Shown here: positions 1 through 8,206 of the stretch, piece after piece
Numbering within the stretch: position 1 is the stretch's first letter
How the letters are laid out: each line of letters starts with the position of its first letter
Origin: Planctomicrobium sp051466335
Lineage (GTDB): Bacteria > Planctomycetota > Planctomycetia > Planctomycetales > Planctomycetaceae
Reading direction: 5' to 3'
Length of the DNA stretch: 64,000 bases
Assembly (NCBI RefSeq): GCF_051466335.1
Contig: NZ_CP195793.1
Location: 186,001 to 250,000 of the forward strand
Notes under the pieces: generated by a model
The model's input: the letters and a program-made list of their open reading frames with translations, nothing else
Told to the model about the DNA's origin: nothing
Database searches by the model: none
Position numbers and translations under genes: made by a program

Positions 1-96
1 CACATAGCGAACCTGCCCTCCTGTGTCTGCGTCACGGCCCATTTCAATATTTTGTCCGCGGACGAGCCCATGCAGACTGACCAGCTGCAGGTACAT
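1..96 (-). CDS. Sucrose-phosphate synthase-like glycosyltransferase, N-terminal fragment (runs off the window)
   Basis: Only the first 32 codons are present; the gene continues beyond base 1. Reading leftward from the ATG at 96-94, the peptide contains HGLVRG and GRDADTGGQ, the N-terminal glycine-rich loop signature of sucrose synthase/sucrose-phosphate synthase (GT4 family), where it helps position the sugar phosphate acceptor. The family makes sucrose-6-phosphate from UDP-glucose and fructose-6-phosphate in the cytoplasm; sucrose would be a plausible compatible solute, but that is inference. The start is well supported by a strong Shine-Dalgarno (AGGAAGGAG, about 6 nt upstream). An IS5-type element lies 167 bp upstream of the start codon and may have altered its promoter. 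Sucrose synthase or another GT4 with the same loop cannot be excluded from 32 residues. Confidence 0.8.
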   Translation of the reverse strand, partial: MYLQLVSLHGLVRGQNIEMGRDADTGGQVRYV

Positions 97-228
97 TGAT
101 TCTCCTTCCTTGCTTTGAAGTCATTCCTCTCAAGAAAGAAACGAGAGCAAGCGAAAAGTAATGCGTTTTCAACTGCCGGAAGAGACATCAATTCACGGCG
201 GCTTCTTCAGGGTAAGCGATCAAGTTTC

Positions 229-254
229 ATCTGACCACCCCTACTTGGTCAGAT
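229..254. promoter_or_regulatory. 9-bp inverted repeat between the SPS-like gene and the first IS
   Basis: ATCTGACCA and TGGTCAGAT form a perfect 9-bp stem around an 8-nt loop (CCCCTACT). It lies 133 bp upstream of the SPS-like start and 10 bp from the left end of the neighbouring insertion sequence. There is no T-run, so it is not an obvious terminator; it could be an operator or a structure that attracts insertion. Nothing else was seen between 97 and 263. Confidence 0.4.
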
Positions 255-263
255 CGGAAACTA

Positions 264-1237
264 GAGCTGGTTTTGCTCTGTTGAAAGGCCTGTGAGTTAT
301 TGTGTTTCACCTAACGCCTCAGGGCGTAGGCCAGGACTCGGATCGCTGCTTCCACAAACAAGCTTCGCTCACTCCGGGCTGAGAGGGCGTTTCCGGTGGT
401 GCGTTTGAGCCCACTCAGGTACGATTCCACCAGCCAGCGTCTGCCGTAGCCTTTCTCCTTGAGTGTTTCTGCAGTCATTTCGGAGCGATACATTCCATTG
501 AGCCCACCATCCGTTCGGTGCACAGCAGGGTTGATCACGCTGTCCACCTGCCAATCCTCCCGGCAGAACCGATGGACCCATTCGGCATCGTAGCCTGCAT
601 CGGCAAAGAGAGTTTTCGGCTGCGAACTCGTCGCCGCCTTGGCCAGCACTTCAGCTGCTTCAGCCTTGTCATTGCAGGGCCCCCAACTCACCGCCAGTCC
701 GCTGGGAATCAGTGATCCGGCCAGTACACACACGGACAATTTGACGTACTTTGTCCGCTGTTTTCCGCTGCAAGACTGGAAGTGAGCACTCGCTGAGCTC
801 GTCTCCATGCCTGTGGAATCGATGGCGGCTTCTTCTGCATCCAGTGCAAACTTCTGGACCAGTTCATGCAGCATCGCGTCGACGATCTCCAGCACGCTGG
901 AGCGGTCAGCGAACTTCTTCAGCGTCGAATAATGCGGCAAGGACTTTAGCCCCAGACGGTCACGCAGGTCACTGGAGACTTCCAGAACCTCGATCACACC
1001 CCGGTAGGTTGCCTTCAGGTACGCCCGCAGAATCAGGCAGGTGAGAAGCTGCTCCTGAGTAAACTTCTGGGGACTGAAGCGGTGCGAATAGGGAGCGACG
1101 TACTTGCGGGCGATCCGCATTGAGAGTGAAGTGACTTCCAGCAGGATATTTGTAGGTGATGACTCGCTCATGCAACCTCTTTTAGCGCGACACAATCGAA
1201 CATTCAAGAGACGTTTTCAACAAGGCAAAACCAGCTC
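264..1237 (-). mobile_element. IS-A: intact IS5/IS4-type insertion sequence, about 974 bp
   Basis: The ends are imperfect inverted repeats: GAGCTGGTTTTGC-TC-TGTTGAAA on the left, and the same with CT in place of TC on the right (2 differences). Each end is flanked by TA (262-263 and 1238-1239) within CTAG, so the target duplication is TA or CTAG; the palindrome makes the exact boundary ambiguous. One transposase gene fills the element on the minus strand. The TIRs and reading frame are intact, so the element could be active. Confidence 0.88.
311..1171 (-). CDS. IS-A transposase (IS5/IS4-type DDE)
   Basis: A 286-residue DDE transposase that would cut and rejoin the ends of IS-A. The three catalytic carboxylates are visible in the contexts AIDSTGM (first D), FADAGYDAEW (second D) and YGRRWLVES (E). 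The last follows the Y-(2)-R-(3)-E-(6)-K spacing of the IS4/IS5 superfamily. The N-terminal third contains a helical region with PHYSTLKKFADR, typical of this group. The start at 1171 is chosen over an upstream TTG at 1207 because AGAGG precedes it by 4 nt. Its sequence is unrelated to the other two transposases of the island beyond the fold, so it arrived independently. Confidence 0.9.
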   Translation of the reverse strand: MSESSPTNILLEVTSLSMRIARKYVAPYSHRFSPQKFTQEQLLTCLILRAYLKATYRGVIEVLEVSSDLRDRLGLKSLPHYSTLKKFADRSSVLEIVDAMLHELVQKFALDAEEAAIDSTGMETSSASAHFQSCSGKQRTKYVKLSVCVLAGSLIPSGLAVSWGPCNDKAEAAEVLAKAATSSQPKTLFADAGYDAEWVHRFCREDWQVDSVINPAVHRTDGGLNGMYRSEMTAETLKEKGYGRRWLVESYLSGLKRTTGNALSARSERSLFVEAAIRVLAYALRR

Positions 1238-1470
1238 TAGTCCCCACGGAGTCGCCAAGCGAATACACCAGTGCGAACTGGACCAATCGAGCGAAGTGAA
1301 GTCTGTGAAAACAGCATCAATTGTCACTACATGAAGCCGTATAGTTGCTTGTTCAAATGTAGTCAATTCAAACAATTCATTACTTGTGAAACCAATGGAA
1401 CGAATTGTGTGAGATCTACGCGCAGGGCGGTCTCCTTCGTCAATCGTTTCAATCCCGTCTATTCTATTTA

Positions 1471-2367
1471 GAGCCGGCGGACAAAACTTAATCGGCGTTG
1501 AGGAATCGCCAGGTGATCAGTGAGTTAGCGATGTCATGAAACGCCTGAAAGATCTCTTCCCGCCTGTCCCAGCGAATCCGGATTCGACGGAACTGCTTGA
1601 GCCAGGCGATCGTCCGTTCAACGGGCCAGCGGCTGCCGCCTAGAGAAGAGGCCTGTCGCGTTCCGCGCTTGGGGATGTGCGTTTCAATCCCGGCCACGGC
1701 GAGAAGATCACGGGTGGTCTGGCAGTCGTAGCCCTTGTCCGCGATCACGCTACGGGGACGGTCCAGTGGCCGTCCTCGCTTGCCACCAATCTTGGGAAAC
1801 TTCAGAAACACCAGCGGGAGAAGTTGTCTCAGATCAGGGACATTGGCAGCAGTGAGCGTGTTGGCCAATGGAATCCCGTTGTGAGTGGTCATCAGGTGCG
1901 ACTTGCTGCCGCAGCGGCCGCGGTCTGTCGGATTCGGGCCGATTTTTGTCCTCCCAGCGGGGACTTAATCAACCCAGCATCGATGAGCACGTCGGCCAGT
2001 TCTAGGCGACCAGCGGCGTTGAGCTGCGTGAGGAGGTGGCGATGAATGTCTTGCAGGACTCCCAGATCGATCCATTGGCGAAGCCGCCGGTAGCAGGTCT
2101 TGTAAGAACAGCCCAGCTCCAGTGGCAGGTCTTCCCAGGCGATCCCAGTCTTGAGCACAAACAGAACGCAGGTGAAGACGGTGCGGTTCTCCGCAGGAGG
2201 TCGGCCCCCTTTGGGAGAGAACTCGTAGGTTGGGAAGAACGATTCGATCTCGTTCCACAAATCATCACTGAGCAATTGGCCAGCCATGTCGGTTCCTCCA
2301 TGAACAGAAAAACCAGACCTTCCCACAATCCTCAAAACGTGCCAAGATCAGTTTTGTCCGAACGCTC
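1471..2367 (-). mobile_element. IS-B: IS5-family (IS427-like) element, 897 bp, two-frame transposase
   Basis: The ends share GAGC...CGGACAAAACT as inverted repeats (left GAGCCGGCGGACAAAACT, right complement GAGCGTTCGGACAAAACT; 3 differences). The element is flanked by TA at 1469-1470 and 2368-2369. Here the wider context differs (TTAG on the left, CTAA on the right), so the target duplication is clearly the dinucleotide TA. It lies 233 bp from IS-A; the stretch 1241-1470 between them holds no recognisable gene. Confidence 0.88.
1488..2287 (-). CDS. IS-B transposase made by -1 frameshifting (ORFA 1892-2287, ORFB 1488-1892)
   Basis: ORFA begins at ATG 2287 (GGAGG 7 nt upstream) and carries the N-terminal helical domain (SDDLWNEIESFFP, then GGRPPAENR). 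ORFB carries the second aspartate (IADKGYD) and the glutamate (RWPVERTIAWLK). At the A5 run on the minus strand (1943-1947), the ORFA frame reads GGQKSARIRQT and stops. The -1 frame from the same run reads IGPNPTDRGRCGSKSHL straight into ORFB, which restores the family's conserved segment. This is the usual arrangement of IS427-group elements: a programmed -1 shift makes the full-length enzyme of about 267 residues. The ORFA stop and ORFB ATG overlap as TGATG. A random inactivating indel is the alternative; the slippery run favours programming. Confidence 0.85.
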
Positions 2368-2565
2368 TAAGTAAAACTTCATAAAACTCTGTAAAATCTG
2401 GAAATCGTGGCGATCGATCGCCACTTCCTTTCGATCTTGCAACACTCTTTAGCACCGACGACTTCCGTCGATATCCAGTGATTTTCCACGTAAAATGTTG
2501 GAAGACCTACGGAACCAAGAGATCGGTTTTTTGTATTCTGAGAGAGATTAAAAGGGGCCAAATCC

Positions 2566-3036
2566 ATGAGCGGGCTAATTAGTTTCAATTGCGATTCCTG
2601 TGGTCAAAAACTCAACATAAAGGCGGGCAAAGCAGGACGAACGGTCTCCTGCCCAAAATGCTCAAGTGACATTGATGTTCCAGATCCGTTGGCGAGAGAG
2701 GAGGTCCTGAAACGCAATCGACTACAACCTGCCACCACTGACACCAACACGAAGTCCTACGAAAAGAACCGTCGATTCGCGTTGCACTACATCTCTGTCA
2801 CTGAAGCCGCTGTTTCCATCTCCTGTGCTATTTTGGCGATGGGCTGCATATTCATTGGCGTAACAAGGGCTGGCAACCACCAAGCAGGCGACAGCAACCT
2901 AGTAGCAGGTGTCGCGATTGCTATCGCTGGACCGATCTGGGCGTACGTATCTGCCAGCTCTTGGCTGCTGCTCACAAGCTCCGTGAGATTGCTGGTCGAC
3001 ATGCACTTCAAAATGTGCATTGAAGCCAGCGAGTGA
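2566..3036 (+). CDS. Small zinc-ribbon protein with two membrane segments
   Basis: This 156-residue protein is not assignable to a named function. Residues 9-35 form a zinc ribbon (CDSCGQKL, then CPKC 18 residues on), the type found at the N-terminus of many planctomycete membrane proteins. A charged linker follows, then two hydrophobic segments at about 85-105 and 113-137. Predicted topology is a cytoplasmic ribbon anchored in the inner membrane. A weak AAAAGGGG ribosome site lies upstream. It is an isolated survivor between IS-B and IS-C with no co-directional native neighbour, so context gives no clue. The flanking stretches 2368-2565 and 3037-3218 hold nothing recognisable. Confidence 0.7.
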   Translation: MSGLISFNCDSCGQKLNIKAGKAGRTVSCPKCSSDIDVPDPLAREEVLKRNRLQPATTDTNTKSYEKNRRFALHYISVTEAAVSISCAILAMGCIFIGVTRAGNHQAGDSNLVAGVAIAIAGPIWAYVSASSWLLLTSSVRLLVDMHFKMCIEASE

Positions 3037-3218
3037 TCAGCTCAATCACCTCGCGGTGAGTCGCGACAACAGAGCGTTGCTGGAGCGAGCCATGAATGAC
3101 TCCGCTCCACAGAAACATGGATTGATTGCAAAATAGAGAGCCACCTTAATGCCCTGCCTCTGACCCGATTCATAACGCATCATTGCGTCATTTGCTTGCT
3201 CCTACACAGTAAACACTA

Positions 3219-4081
3219 GAGTCTGTTATGGACTTAAGTGTTGGTTTTGAAGTAGTTTCCGTGGATGAGCAAGCCCCGGATGCCTTACCCCAGTGACGTC
3301 ACGGACGACGAATGGGCCTTTTTAGCCCCCTATTTGGCGCTGGTGAAAGAGGACTCGCCGCAGCGGGTTCACTCCCTTCGAGCCGTGTTCAATGCCATGC
3401 GGTGGCTGGTACGCACCGGGGCGCAGTGGCGGTTCATGCCCCATGAGTTCCCGCCTTGGCCCGTGGTCTATCAGCAGGCTCGCCGTTGGCTGGAGGCTGG
3501 CGTGTTTGAGCACATCGCTCATGACCTGCGGGAAGTGGCTCGCGTGGCTCAGGGACGCGATGAGCCCCCCTCAGCAACGATCTTAGATGCGCGAGTCATC
3601 CAATCCACTCCCGAGAGTGGTGCCAGAGCCGGTTACGATGGCGGCAAACGGCGGAAGGGCTCGAAGGTTCACGTGGCCATTGACACGCTCGGGCACCTTC
3701 TCGCCTTGAAAGTGACCCCAGCCAATGAACAGGAGCGAGCCCAGGTTTCCGACTTATGTGTCGCTGTGCAGGAGGCGACTGATCAGGCCATTGAAGTCGC
3801 CTATGTGGACCAAGGTTATACTGGCGAGAACGCGGAAGAGGCTGCCGCTGAGCAGGGAGTGGAACTGCGCGTCGTGAAACTCCCTTATGCCAAGAAAGGA
3901 TTCGTATTATTGCCACGTCGATGGGTCGTGGAGCGGACCTTTGCCTGGCTAGGACGATCACGGAGGCTGGCACGTGACTACGAACGACTGGCAGAAGTCT
4001 TGGCCGGATGGCACTGGGTGGCCATGGTCACACTGCTGCTCAAATACACGCCGATCGTCGTCCAGAGTTCATAACAGGCTC
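3219..4081 (+). mobile_element. IS-C copy 1: IS5-family element, 863 bp
   Basis: Ends GAGTCTGTTATGGACT and (complement) GAGCCTGTTATGAACT form inverted repeats, flanked by TA at 3217-3218 and 4082-4083 within CTAG. The same 863-bp element recurs inverted at 52905-53767. Its right end abuts the left end of an older, decayed IS (GAGCGCC from 4084), so IS-C inserted at the TA that bordered that relic. Confidence 0.92.
3265..4074 (+). CDS. IS-C transposase, copy 1 (IS5 family)
   Basis: A 269-residue single-frame IS5-family transposase. The N-terminal part has DVTDDEWAFLAPYL and GAQWRFMPHEFPPW, the DUF4096-like DNA-binding region. The catalytic residues are in ILDARVIQS (D), YVDQGYTG (D) and RRWVVERTFAWLGR (E). 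It differs from the copy at 52912-53721 by one residue, Thr against Ala in the C-terminal MV(T/A)LLLK, caused by a single A/G difference. That means very recent movement of the element within this genome. All key residues are present, so the enzyme should be functional. Confidence 0.93.
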   Translation: MSKPRMPYPSDVTDDEWAFLAPYLALVKEDSPQRVHSLRAVFNAMRWLVRTGAQWRFMPHEFPPWPVVYQQARRWLEAGVFEHIAHDLREVARVAQGRDEPPSATILDARVIQSTPESGARAGYDGGKRRKGSKVHVAIDTLGHLLALKVTPANEQERAQVSDLCVAVQEATDQAIEVAYVDQGYTGENAEEAAAEQGVELRVVKLPYAKKGFVLLPRRWVVERTFAWLGRSRRLARDYERLAEVLAGWHWVAMVTLLLKYTPIVVQSS

Positions 4082-4083
4082 TA

Positions 4084-4905
4084 GAGCGCCTTTTATAACC
4101 TACTGAGTGTGATGAGGGCACAGGCGAGGTGGATCCATCCCGTCTAACGCAGCATTGTGGCTTCGTAGCGGATGATGATTCCGCGAAAATTGTGCAGCCA
4201 GCTGTGGGTTCGCTCGACCTTGTAGCGACGTTTGTATTTGCGAACAGATCGTCCGTCCTGAGTCGGCCTTCTCTTGCGGCCTTTCCGATGCGGGCAAACC
4301 AGCTCAATTCCACGCTCTTCCTGCAACTGCTTTCGCAGCCGATCGCTATCGGCAGCATTGTCGTACAAGAGGTGTGCTGGAGCTTTTCCGGGGATCTGCA
4401 GGTTGTCCAGCAGCGGCTCGATCAGTTTCACTTCGCTTCAGTTGGCGGCAGCAAAGTAGACTCCCAAGAGGAGTTCCTTCGGAATCAACGATGTCGACAA
4501 CCTTGCAGCCATTGCCGCACTTGGTCTTACCGACCTGATCCCCCTTTTTTCGCCCGAAGGAACCAGGCATCCGCAGCAGTTTTTTTCCAATCGATCCCCT
4601 GCAGGTCTTCCAGTTCCATCAGCAGCGAGTACCACAGGCCCTCAAAGATGCCCCAGCGAGTCCACTCATCGAAGCGACGCCTGCACGTGCTCGATGAAGG
4701 GAAGCACTTTGGTAACTTTTCCCATTGGCAGCCTGTCAGAAATACAAACAAAATCCCTTCCAGACAGGCCCGCTGAGAATGCGGAGGAGGTCCTCCCTTG
4801 GGTTGGGAGAGTGGTTGCGGAATCAGATGTTTGATGCGATCCGATTGTGCGTCCGAGAGATACATGTTGCCAACAAGGTCAATCTTCCGCGAGCAGGGCA
4901 AGACT
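4084..4905 (-). pseudogene. Decayed IS5-family element with a broken transposase (coding remnants 4144-4865)
   Basis: Three consecutive minus-strand frames encode one transposase. ORFA starts at about 4865 (MYLSDAQSDRIKHL) and reaches an A6G slippery run (T6 at 4545-4550 on the plus strand). There a -1 shift, normal for the family, leads into KKGDQVGKTKCGNG...DSEGTPLG. After that a one-base insertion throws the frame again before VYFAAAN, and an in-frame TGA interrupts AAN-stop-SEVKLIEPLLD at about 4432. The last part keeps the catalytic glutamate region (YKVERTHSWLHNF). The left end is GAGCGCCTTTTATAACC, but no matching inverted end is visible before 5150, so the right end is deleted. The element is dead; IS-C copy 1 landed against its left end. 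Confidence 0.8.
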
Positions 4906-5151
4906 GCTCCGCACATCAAGCGAAAGCGGACCCCCAGATGGATGGTCGAGCAGCAATTGATTGAAGACGCAATTCAAAGGCAGCCCGATCTGACGCGGAA
5001 GGATCTCAATGGGGGACGGCGGTATTTTCTCCGATTTGATGAACAGGGCTGGAATTGTCGTGCCCTCCGATGTCATGCTCTTTCTAGAGGACAATTGTCG
5101 AAGGCATCATCTTCGACACTCGAAGACAACAAGGGACATGAAAGCGCCGAA
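4906..5151. other. Junk between the dead IS and the YcaC-like gene; possible further transposase scrap
   Basis: No complete gene. On the plus strand an open frame continuous with the following gene reads RKRTPRWMVEQQ...DAIQRQPDLTRKDL, which has the look of a helix-turn-helix fragment from another transposase. This is weak and by eye only. A perfect 8-bp hairpin, TGTCGAAG/CTTCGACA with a 7-nt loop, lies at 5096-5118, 34 bp before the YcaC-like start codon. Confidence 0.3.
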
Positions 5152-5775
5152 ATGAGCAGTTCATTCAAATACCGACGACTCGACAAAAATGACGTTGCCG
5201 TTCTGCTGGTCGACCACCAGTCAGGGTTGTGCAACATCGTTGGAGACTTTTCTCCTGACGAGTTCAAAAACAACGTGCTTGCGTTGGCAGACGCTGCGAA
5301 ATACTTCAACCTCCCGACCATTCTGACGACCAGTTTCGAAACGGGCCCGAACGGACCACTGGTTCCAGAATTGAAAGAAATTTTTCCAGACGCCCCGTAT
5401 ATCGCGCGACCCGGTCAAATCAATGCTTGGGATAACGATGACTTCGTCAAAGCAGTCAAAGCAACAGGGAAGAAACAGCTGATCATCGCTGGCGTCGTGA
5501 CTGAAGTCTGTGTTGCATTCCCTACTCTGTCAGCACTTGAGGAAGGATACGAAGTCTTTGTCGTGACTGACGCTTCTGGAACTTTTAACAAGACGACTCG
5601 CGATGCCGCATGGAGCCGCATGGAGCGTGCGGGAGCGCAGCTGATGACATGGTTCGGTACGGCGTGCGAACTGCACCGCGATTGGCGAAACGACGTGGAA
5701 GGTCTTGGAGCACTCTTTTCCAACCATCTTCCAGCCTATCGTAATCTGATTACAAGCTACTCAGCTCGCCAGTAA
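5152..5775 (+). CDS. ycaC: YcaC-type isochorismatase-family cysteine hydrolase
   Basis: A 207-residue cytoplasmic hydrolase of the isochorismatase superfamily, closest by eye to YcaC. Seen: VLLVDHQSG with the catalytic Asp at 21, the GVVTEVC segment with the nucleophilic Cys at 120, and the long YcaC-like C-terminal stretch TWFGTACELHRDWRND...LFSNHLPAYRNL. Family members hydrolyse amide or isochorismate-like bonds; the substrate of YcaC proteins is not established, so none is proposed. The open frame extends upstream to 4798 through IS debris. The ATG at 5152 is chosen because homology begins just after it and AAGGGA lies upstream (spacing long, about 15 nt). It is monocistronic, followed by a strong terminator. 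Confidence 0.88.
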   Translation: MSSSFKYRRLDKNDVAVLLVDHQSGLCNIVGDFSPDEFKNNVLALADAAKYFNLPTILTTSFETGPNGPLVPELKEIFPDAPYIARPGQINAWDNDDFVKAVKATGKKQLIIAGVVTEVCVAFPTLSALEEGYEVFVVTDASGTFNKTTRDAAWSRMERAGAQLMTWFGTACELHRDWRNDVEGLGALFSNHLPAYRNLITSYSARQ

Positions 5776-5794
5776 ATCTGAGTTCAAATGCACC

Positions 5795-5832
5795 AATAGC
5801 CGATTCCCCATGAAGGAATCGGCTATTTTCAT
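5795..5832 (+). terminator. Rho-independent terminator after the YcaC-like gene
   Basis: A perfect 13-bp stem, AATAGCCGATTCC / GGAATCGGCTATT, has a 7-nt loop and is followed by TTTCATTT. It starts 20 bp after the stop codon. The rest of the stretch to 5986 holds no gene. Confidence 0.9.
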
Positions 5833-5986
5833 TTCACACAGAAGATGTGACTATCCACTCGCTCTTCGACCGTAAGAAGTTACTGCCTAGAGCGATCTCA
5901 CGAGAGTGTGGCGTTCCGGCGGCGATAAACGCAGCGTTTGAACGAGTTTTTGCCCCCTTCGCCGCCACACACACCTGAGACAGGGG

Positions 5987-7018
5987 CTAGAACGTCGTCC
6001 AGTCGAGAATCACTTTTCCGGACTGACCAGAGTTCATGGCTGCGAATCCTTTTTCAAATTCGGCAGCTGGGAAGCGATGGGTGATGACCTCAGAGATGTC
6101 GAGTCCGCCCTGCAGCATGACGGTCATCTTGTACCAGGTTTCATACATCTCTCGGCCGTAAATTCCTTTGATCGTCAGCATGTTGAAGATCACGATGTTC
6201 CAGTCAATCGCGATCGGCTGGGACGGAATTCCAAGCATGGAGACTTTGCCGCCGTGGGCCATGTTGGCAAGCATGTCCTGAAACGCAGTGGCATTTCCAG
6301 ACATTTCGAGTCCGACGTCGAACCCTTCTTTCATGCCAAGTTCTTTCTGGACGTCCGCAAGTTTTTCGTTGCGAACATCGACGGCTTTGGTCGCTCCCAG
6401 TTTTTTGGCGAGCTCAAGACGCCACGGATTGACGTCAGTCACCACGACATATCTCGCACCAGCGTGCTGTGCAACTGCGGCGGCCATACAGCCAATCGGA
6501 CCTGCTCCCGTAATCAGAACGTCTTCCCCGAGGAGGTCGAAAGAAAGAGCAGTGTGGACTGCGTTTCCGAAGGGATCAAAGATAGAAGCGATTTCTTTGT
6601 CGATTCCCGGGGCATGATGCCACACATTCGTTTGTGGAACCGCGATGTATTCAGCGAACGCACCAGGGCGATTCACCCCGATCCCCTTCGTGTCCGCACA
6701 GAGATGTCGCCGGCCAGCGAGACAGTTTCGGCAATGCCCGCAGACAACGTGCCCTTCTCCACTGACGATCTCGCCAGGGTAGAAGTCGTGAACATTGGAG
6801 CCAACCTCGATCACTTCTCCGACGAATTCGTGACCGACGACCATCGGGACCGGGATCGTCTTTTGCGCCCAAGCGTCCCAGTTGTAAATATGTAGATCGG
6901 TGCCGCAAATGCCTGTCTTTTCGACACGGATCAGGACGTCGTTGATCCCCAGGACAGGTTCAGGAACATCTTCCAGCCAGAGGCCCACTTGAGAGTGCCG
7001 TTTGACAAGAGCTTTCAT
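5987..7018 (-). CDS. tdh: L-threonine 3-dehydrogenase
   Basis: A 343-residue zinc-dependent medium-chain dehydrogenase that oxidises L-threonine to 2-amino-3-ketobutyrate with NAD+, in the cytoplasm. Length and residue numbering match the E. coli enzyme almost exactly. The catalytic zinc site is at C38 and H63-E64 (GICGTDLHIYNWD, VVGHEFVGEV), the structural zinc cysteines at 93, 96, 99 and 107, and the nucleotide fold in ITGAGPIGCMAAAVA. The C-terminal GREMYETWYKM is characteristic of Tdh. No 2-amino-3-ketobutyrate ligase (kbl) is adjacent, so the pathway partner lies elsewhere. The gene appears monocistronic; 7019-7254 upstream holds no other gene. Confidence 0.95.
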   Translation of the reverse strand: MKALVKRHSQVGLWLEDVPEPVLGINDVLIRVEKTGICGTDLHIYNWDAWAQKTIPVPMVVGHEFVGEVIEVGSNVHDFYPGEIVSGEGHVVCGHCRNCLAGRRHLCADTKGIGVNRPGAFAEYIAVPQTNVWHHAPGIDKEIASIFDPFGNAVHTALSFDLLGEDVLITGAGPIGCMAAAVAQHAGARYVVVTDVNPWRLELAKKLGATKAVDVRNEKLADVQKELGMKEGFDVGLEMSGNATAFQDMLANMAHGGKVSMLGIPSQPIAIDWNIVIFNMLTIKGIYGREMYETWYKMTVMLQGGLDISEVITHRFPAAEFEKGFAAMNSGQSGKVILDWTTF

Positions 7019-7254
7019 TTTTGATCGCTACCAAACAGAGGAATGTGATGATGAGAGTGGAAATAAAATTCGATAAGAAGACCGCCAAGTTTCAATGAAA
7101 CTCACTCGAAATTTTGTGAATCGGATCTCGTCTCAGAAATTGTCGGGATCTTTCGGCCAATCAGTCGAGTTCAGAGAGACAGAGTAGACGTACGAATTAG
7201 AAACTGGTTCGGCCCCGATTTCACTAACTTGACAGATTTGTCCTCCAAACGCCA

Positions 7255-7280
7255 ATCGGCCTCCGTTGCGGGAGGCCGAT
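7255..7280 (-). terminator. Hairpin downstream of mqnD, probable terminator
   Basis: ATCGGCCTCC and GGAGGCCGAT form a perfect 10-bp GC-rich stem with a 6-nt loop, 36 bp beyond the mqnD stop. There is no convincing T-run on the minus strand, so termination strength is uncertain. Confidence 0.55.
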
Positions 7281-7315
7281 GACATATTTCTATGTGAATG
7301 AAGTAGCGGCATTGA

Positions 7316-8206
7316 TCAACCAGAGATGAACTCTAGCTTGACGGGGTCTGGGATCAGTCCTGCCTGATGAGCTTCGCTGAGCAGACGAGCAACCGCTTCA
7401 CGTCCGCGCTCGCCAAAATCGAGGGTCCAGTCGTTGACGTACATCCCGACGAACTCATCTGCTTTTTCGTTATTCAAATCACGCCCGTACTTGGCAGCAT
7501 GTGCCAGAGCTTCTTTGCGGTTCTCGAGTCCGTAACGAATACTTTCACGAAGGAGCCGGGTCACTTCCTGCATCGCCTCTGGTCCGAGGTCTTTGCGGAT
7601 GGCATTCCCGCCCAATGGAAGCGGCAACCCTGTTTTCTCCATCCACCATTTTCCAAGGTCGACAATCAGATGCAGCCCCTGATTCATGTAAGTCAACTGA
7701 CCTTCGTGAATGATGAGGCCTGCATCCGCTTCGCCACGTTCGACGACGTTCAGGATTTCGTCAAATGGATGGACGACGTATTTGAACGTTTCAGCATCCC
7801 CTTCGGTGTGTGATTCGCACGTCGAAGTCTTGGGTTTTCCGTTCAGGCAGAGATTGAGCGCCAGAAATGCAGTGGTCAATGTTCCCGGTACTGCGATCGT
7901 TTTCCCTTTGAGCTGTTCGATACTCATCGGCTCACGAGCGACCACCATGGGGCCGTAATTGTCTCCCATACTCGCCCCGCATGCACAGAGTGCATACGCT
8001 TCAGTAAGGTAGGCATAGCCGTGAAGACTGACGGCTGTCAGTTCCAGTTCCGCTGCGAACGCGCGGCGATTGAGCGTTTCAATATCTTGCAACTCGTGAT
8101 GGAACTGGAAGTTGCCTGTGTCGATCTTGTCGTTTGCCAGGGCATGAAACATGAACGCATCGTCCGGATCTGGACTGTGCCCAACGTAAATCTGCTGTTT
8201 GCTCAT
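7316..8206 (-). CDS. mqnD: 1,4-dihydroxy-6-naphthoate synthase (menaquinone, futalosine pathway)
   Basis: A 296-residue protein with the periplasmic-binding-protein type II fold used by the cytoplasmic enzyme MqnD. MqnD converts cyclic dehypoxanthine futalosine to 1,4-dihydroxy-6-naphthoate. Evidence is the N-terminal signature HSPDPDDAFMFHAL, the AVPGTLTTAFL segment of the second lobe, and IIHEGQ containing the His (167) that corresponds to the proposed catalytic histidine of the family. It points to menaquinone made by the futalosine route, as expected for planctomycetes. The related MqnA (chorismate dehydratase) shares the fold; the HEGQ motif and N-terminus favour MqnD. No other mqn gene is in the window. 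Confidence 0.87.
   Translation of the reverse strand: MSKQQIYVGHSPDPDDAFMFHALANDKIDTGNFQFHHELQDIETLNRRAFAAELELTAVSLHGYAYLTEAYALCACGASMGDNYGPMVVAREPMSIEQLKGKTIAVPGTLTTAFLALNLCLNGKPKTSTCESHTEGDAETFKYVVHPFDEILNVVERGEADAGLIIHEGQLTYMNQGLHLIVDLGKWWMEKTGLPLPLGGNAIRKDLGPEAMQEVTRLLRESIRYGLENRKEALAHAAKYGRDLNNEKADEFVGMYVNDWTLDFGERGREAVARLLSEAHQAGLIPDPVKLEFISG

Noticed and set aside
4129..4776. Plus-strand open frame of 215 codons over the dead IS
   Set aside because: Antisense of the transposase remnants 4144-4865.
4798..5151. 118-codon N-terminal extension of the YcaC-like protein
   Set aside because: It runs through IS debris; YcaC homology begins right after the ATG at 5152.
6077..6895. Plus-strand open frame of 272 codons opposite tdh
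   Set aside because: It is the antisense of a clearly coding tdh frame, has no family motif and no ribosome site.
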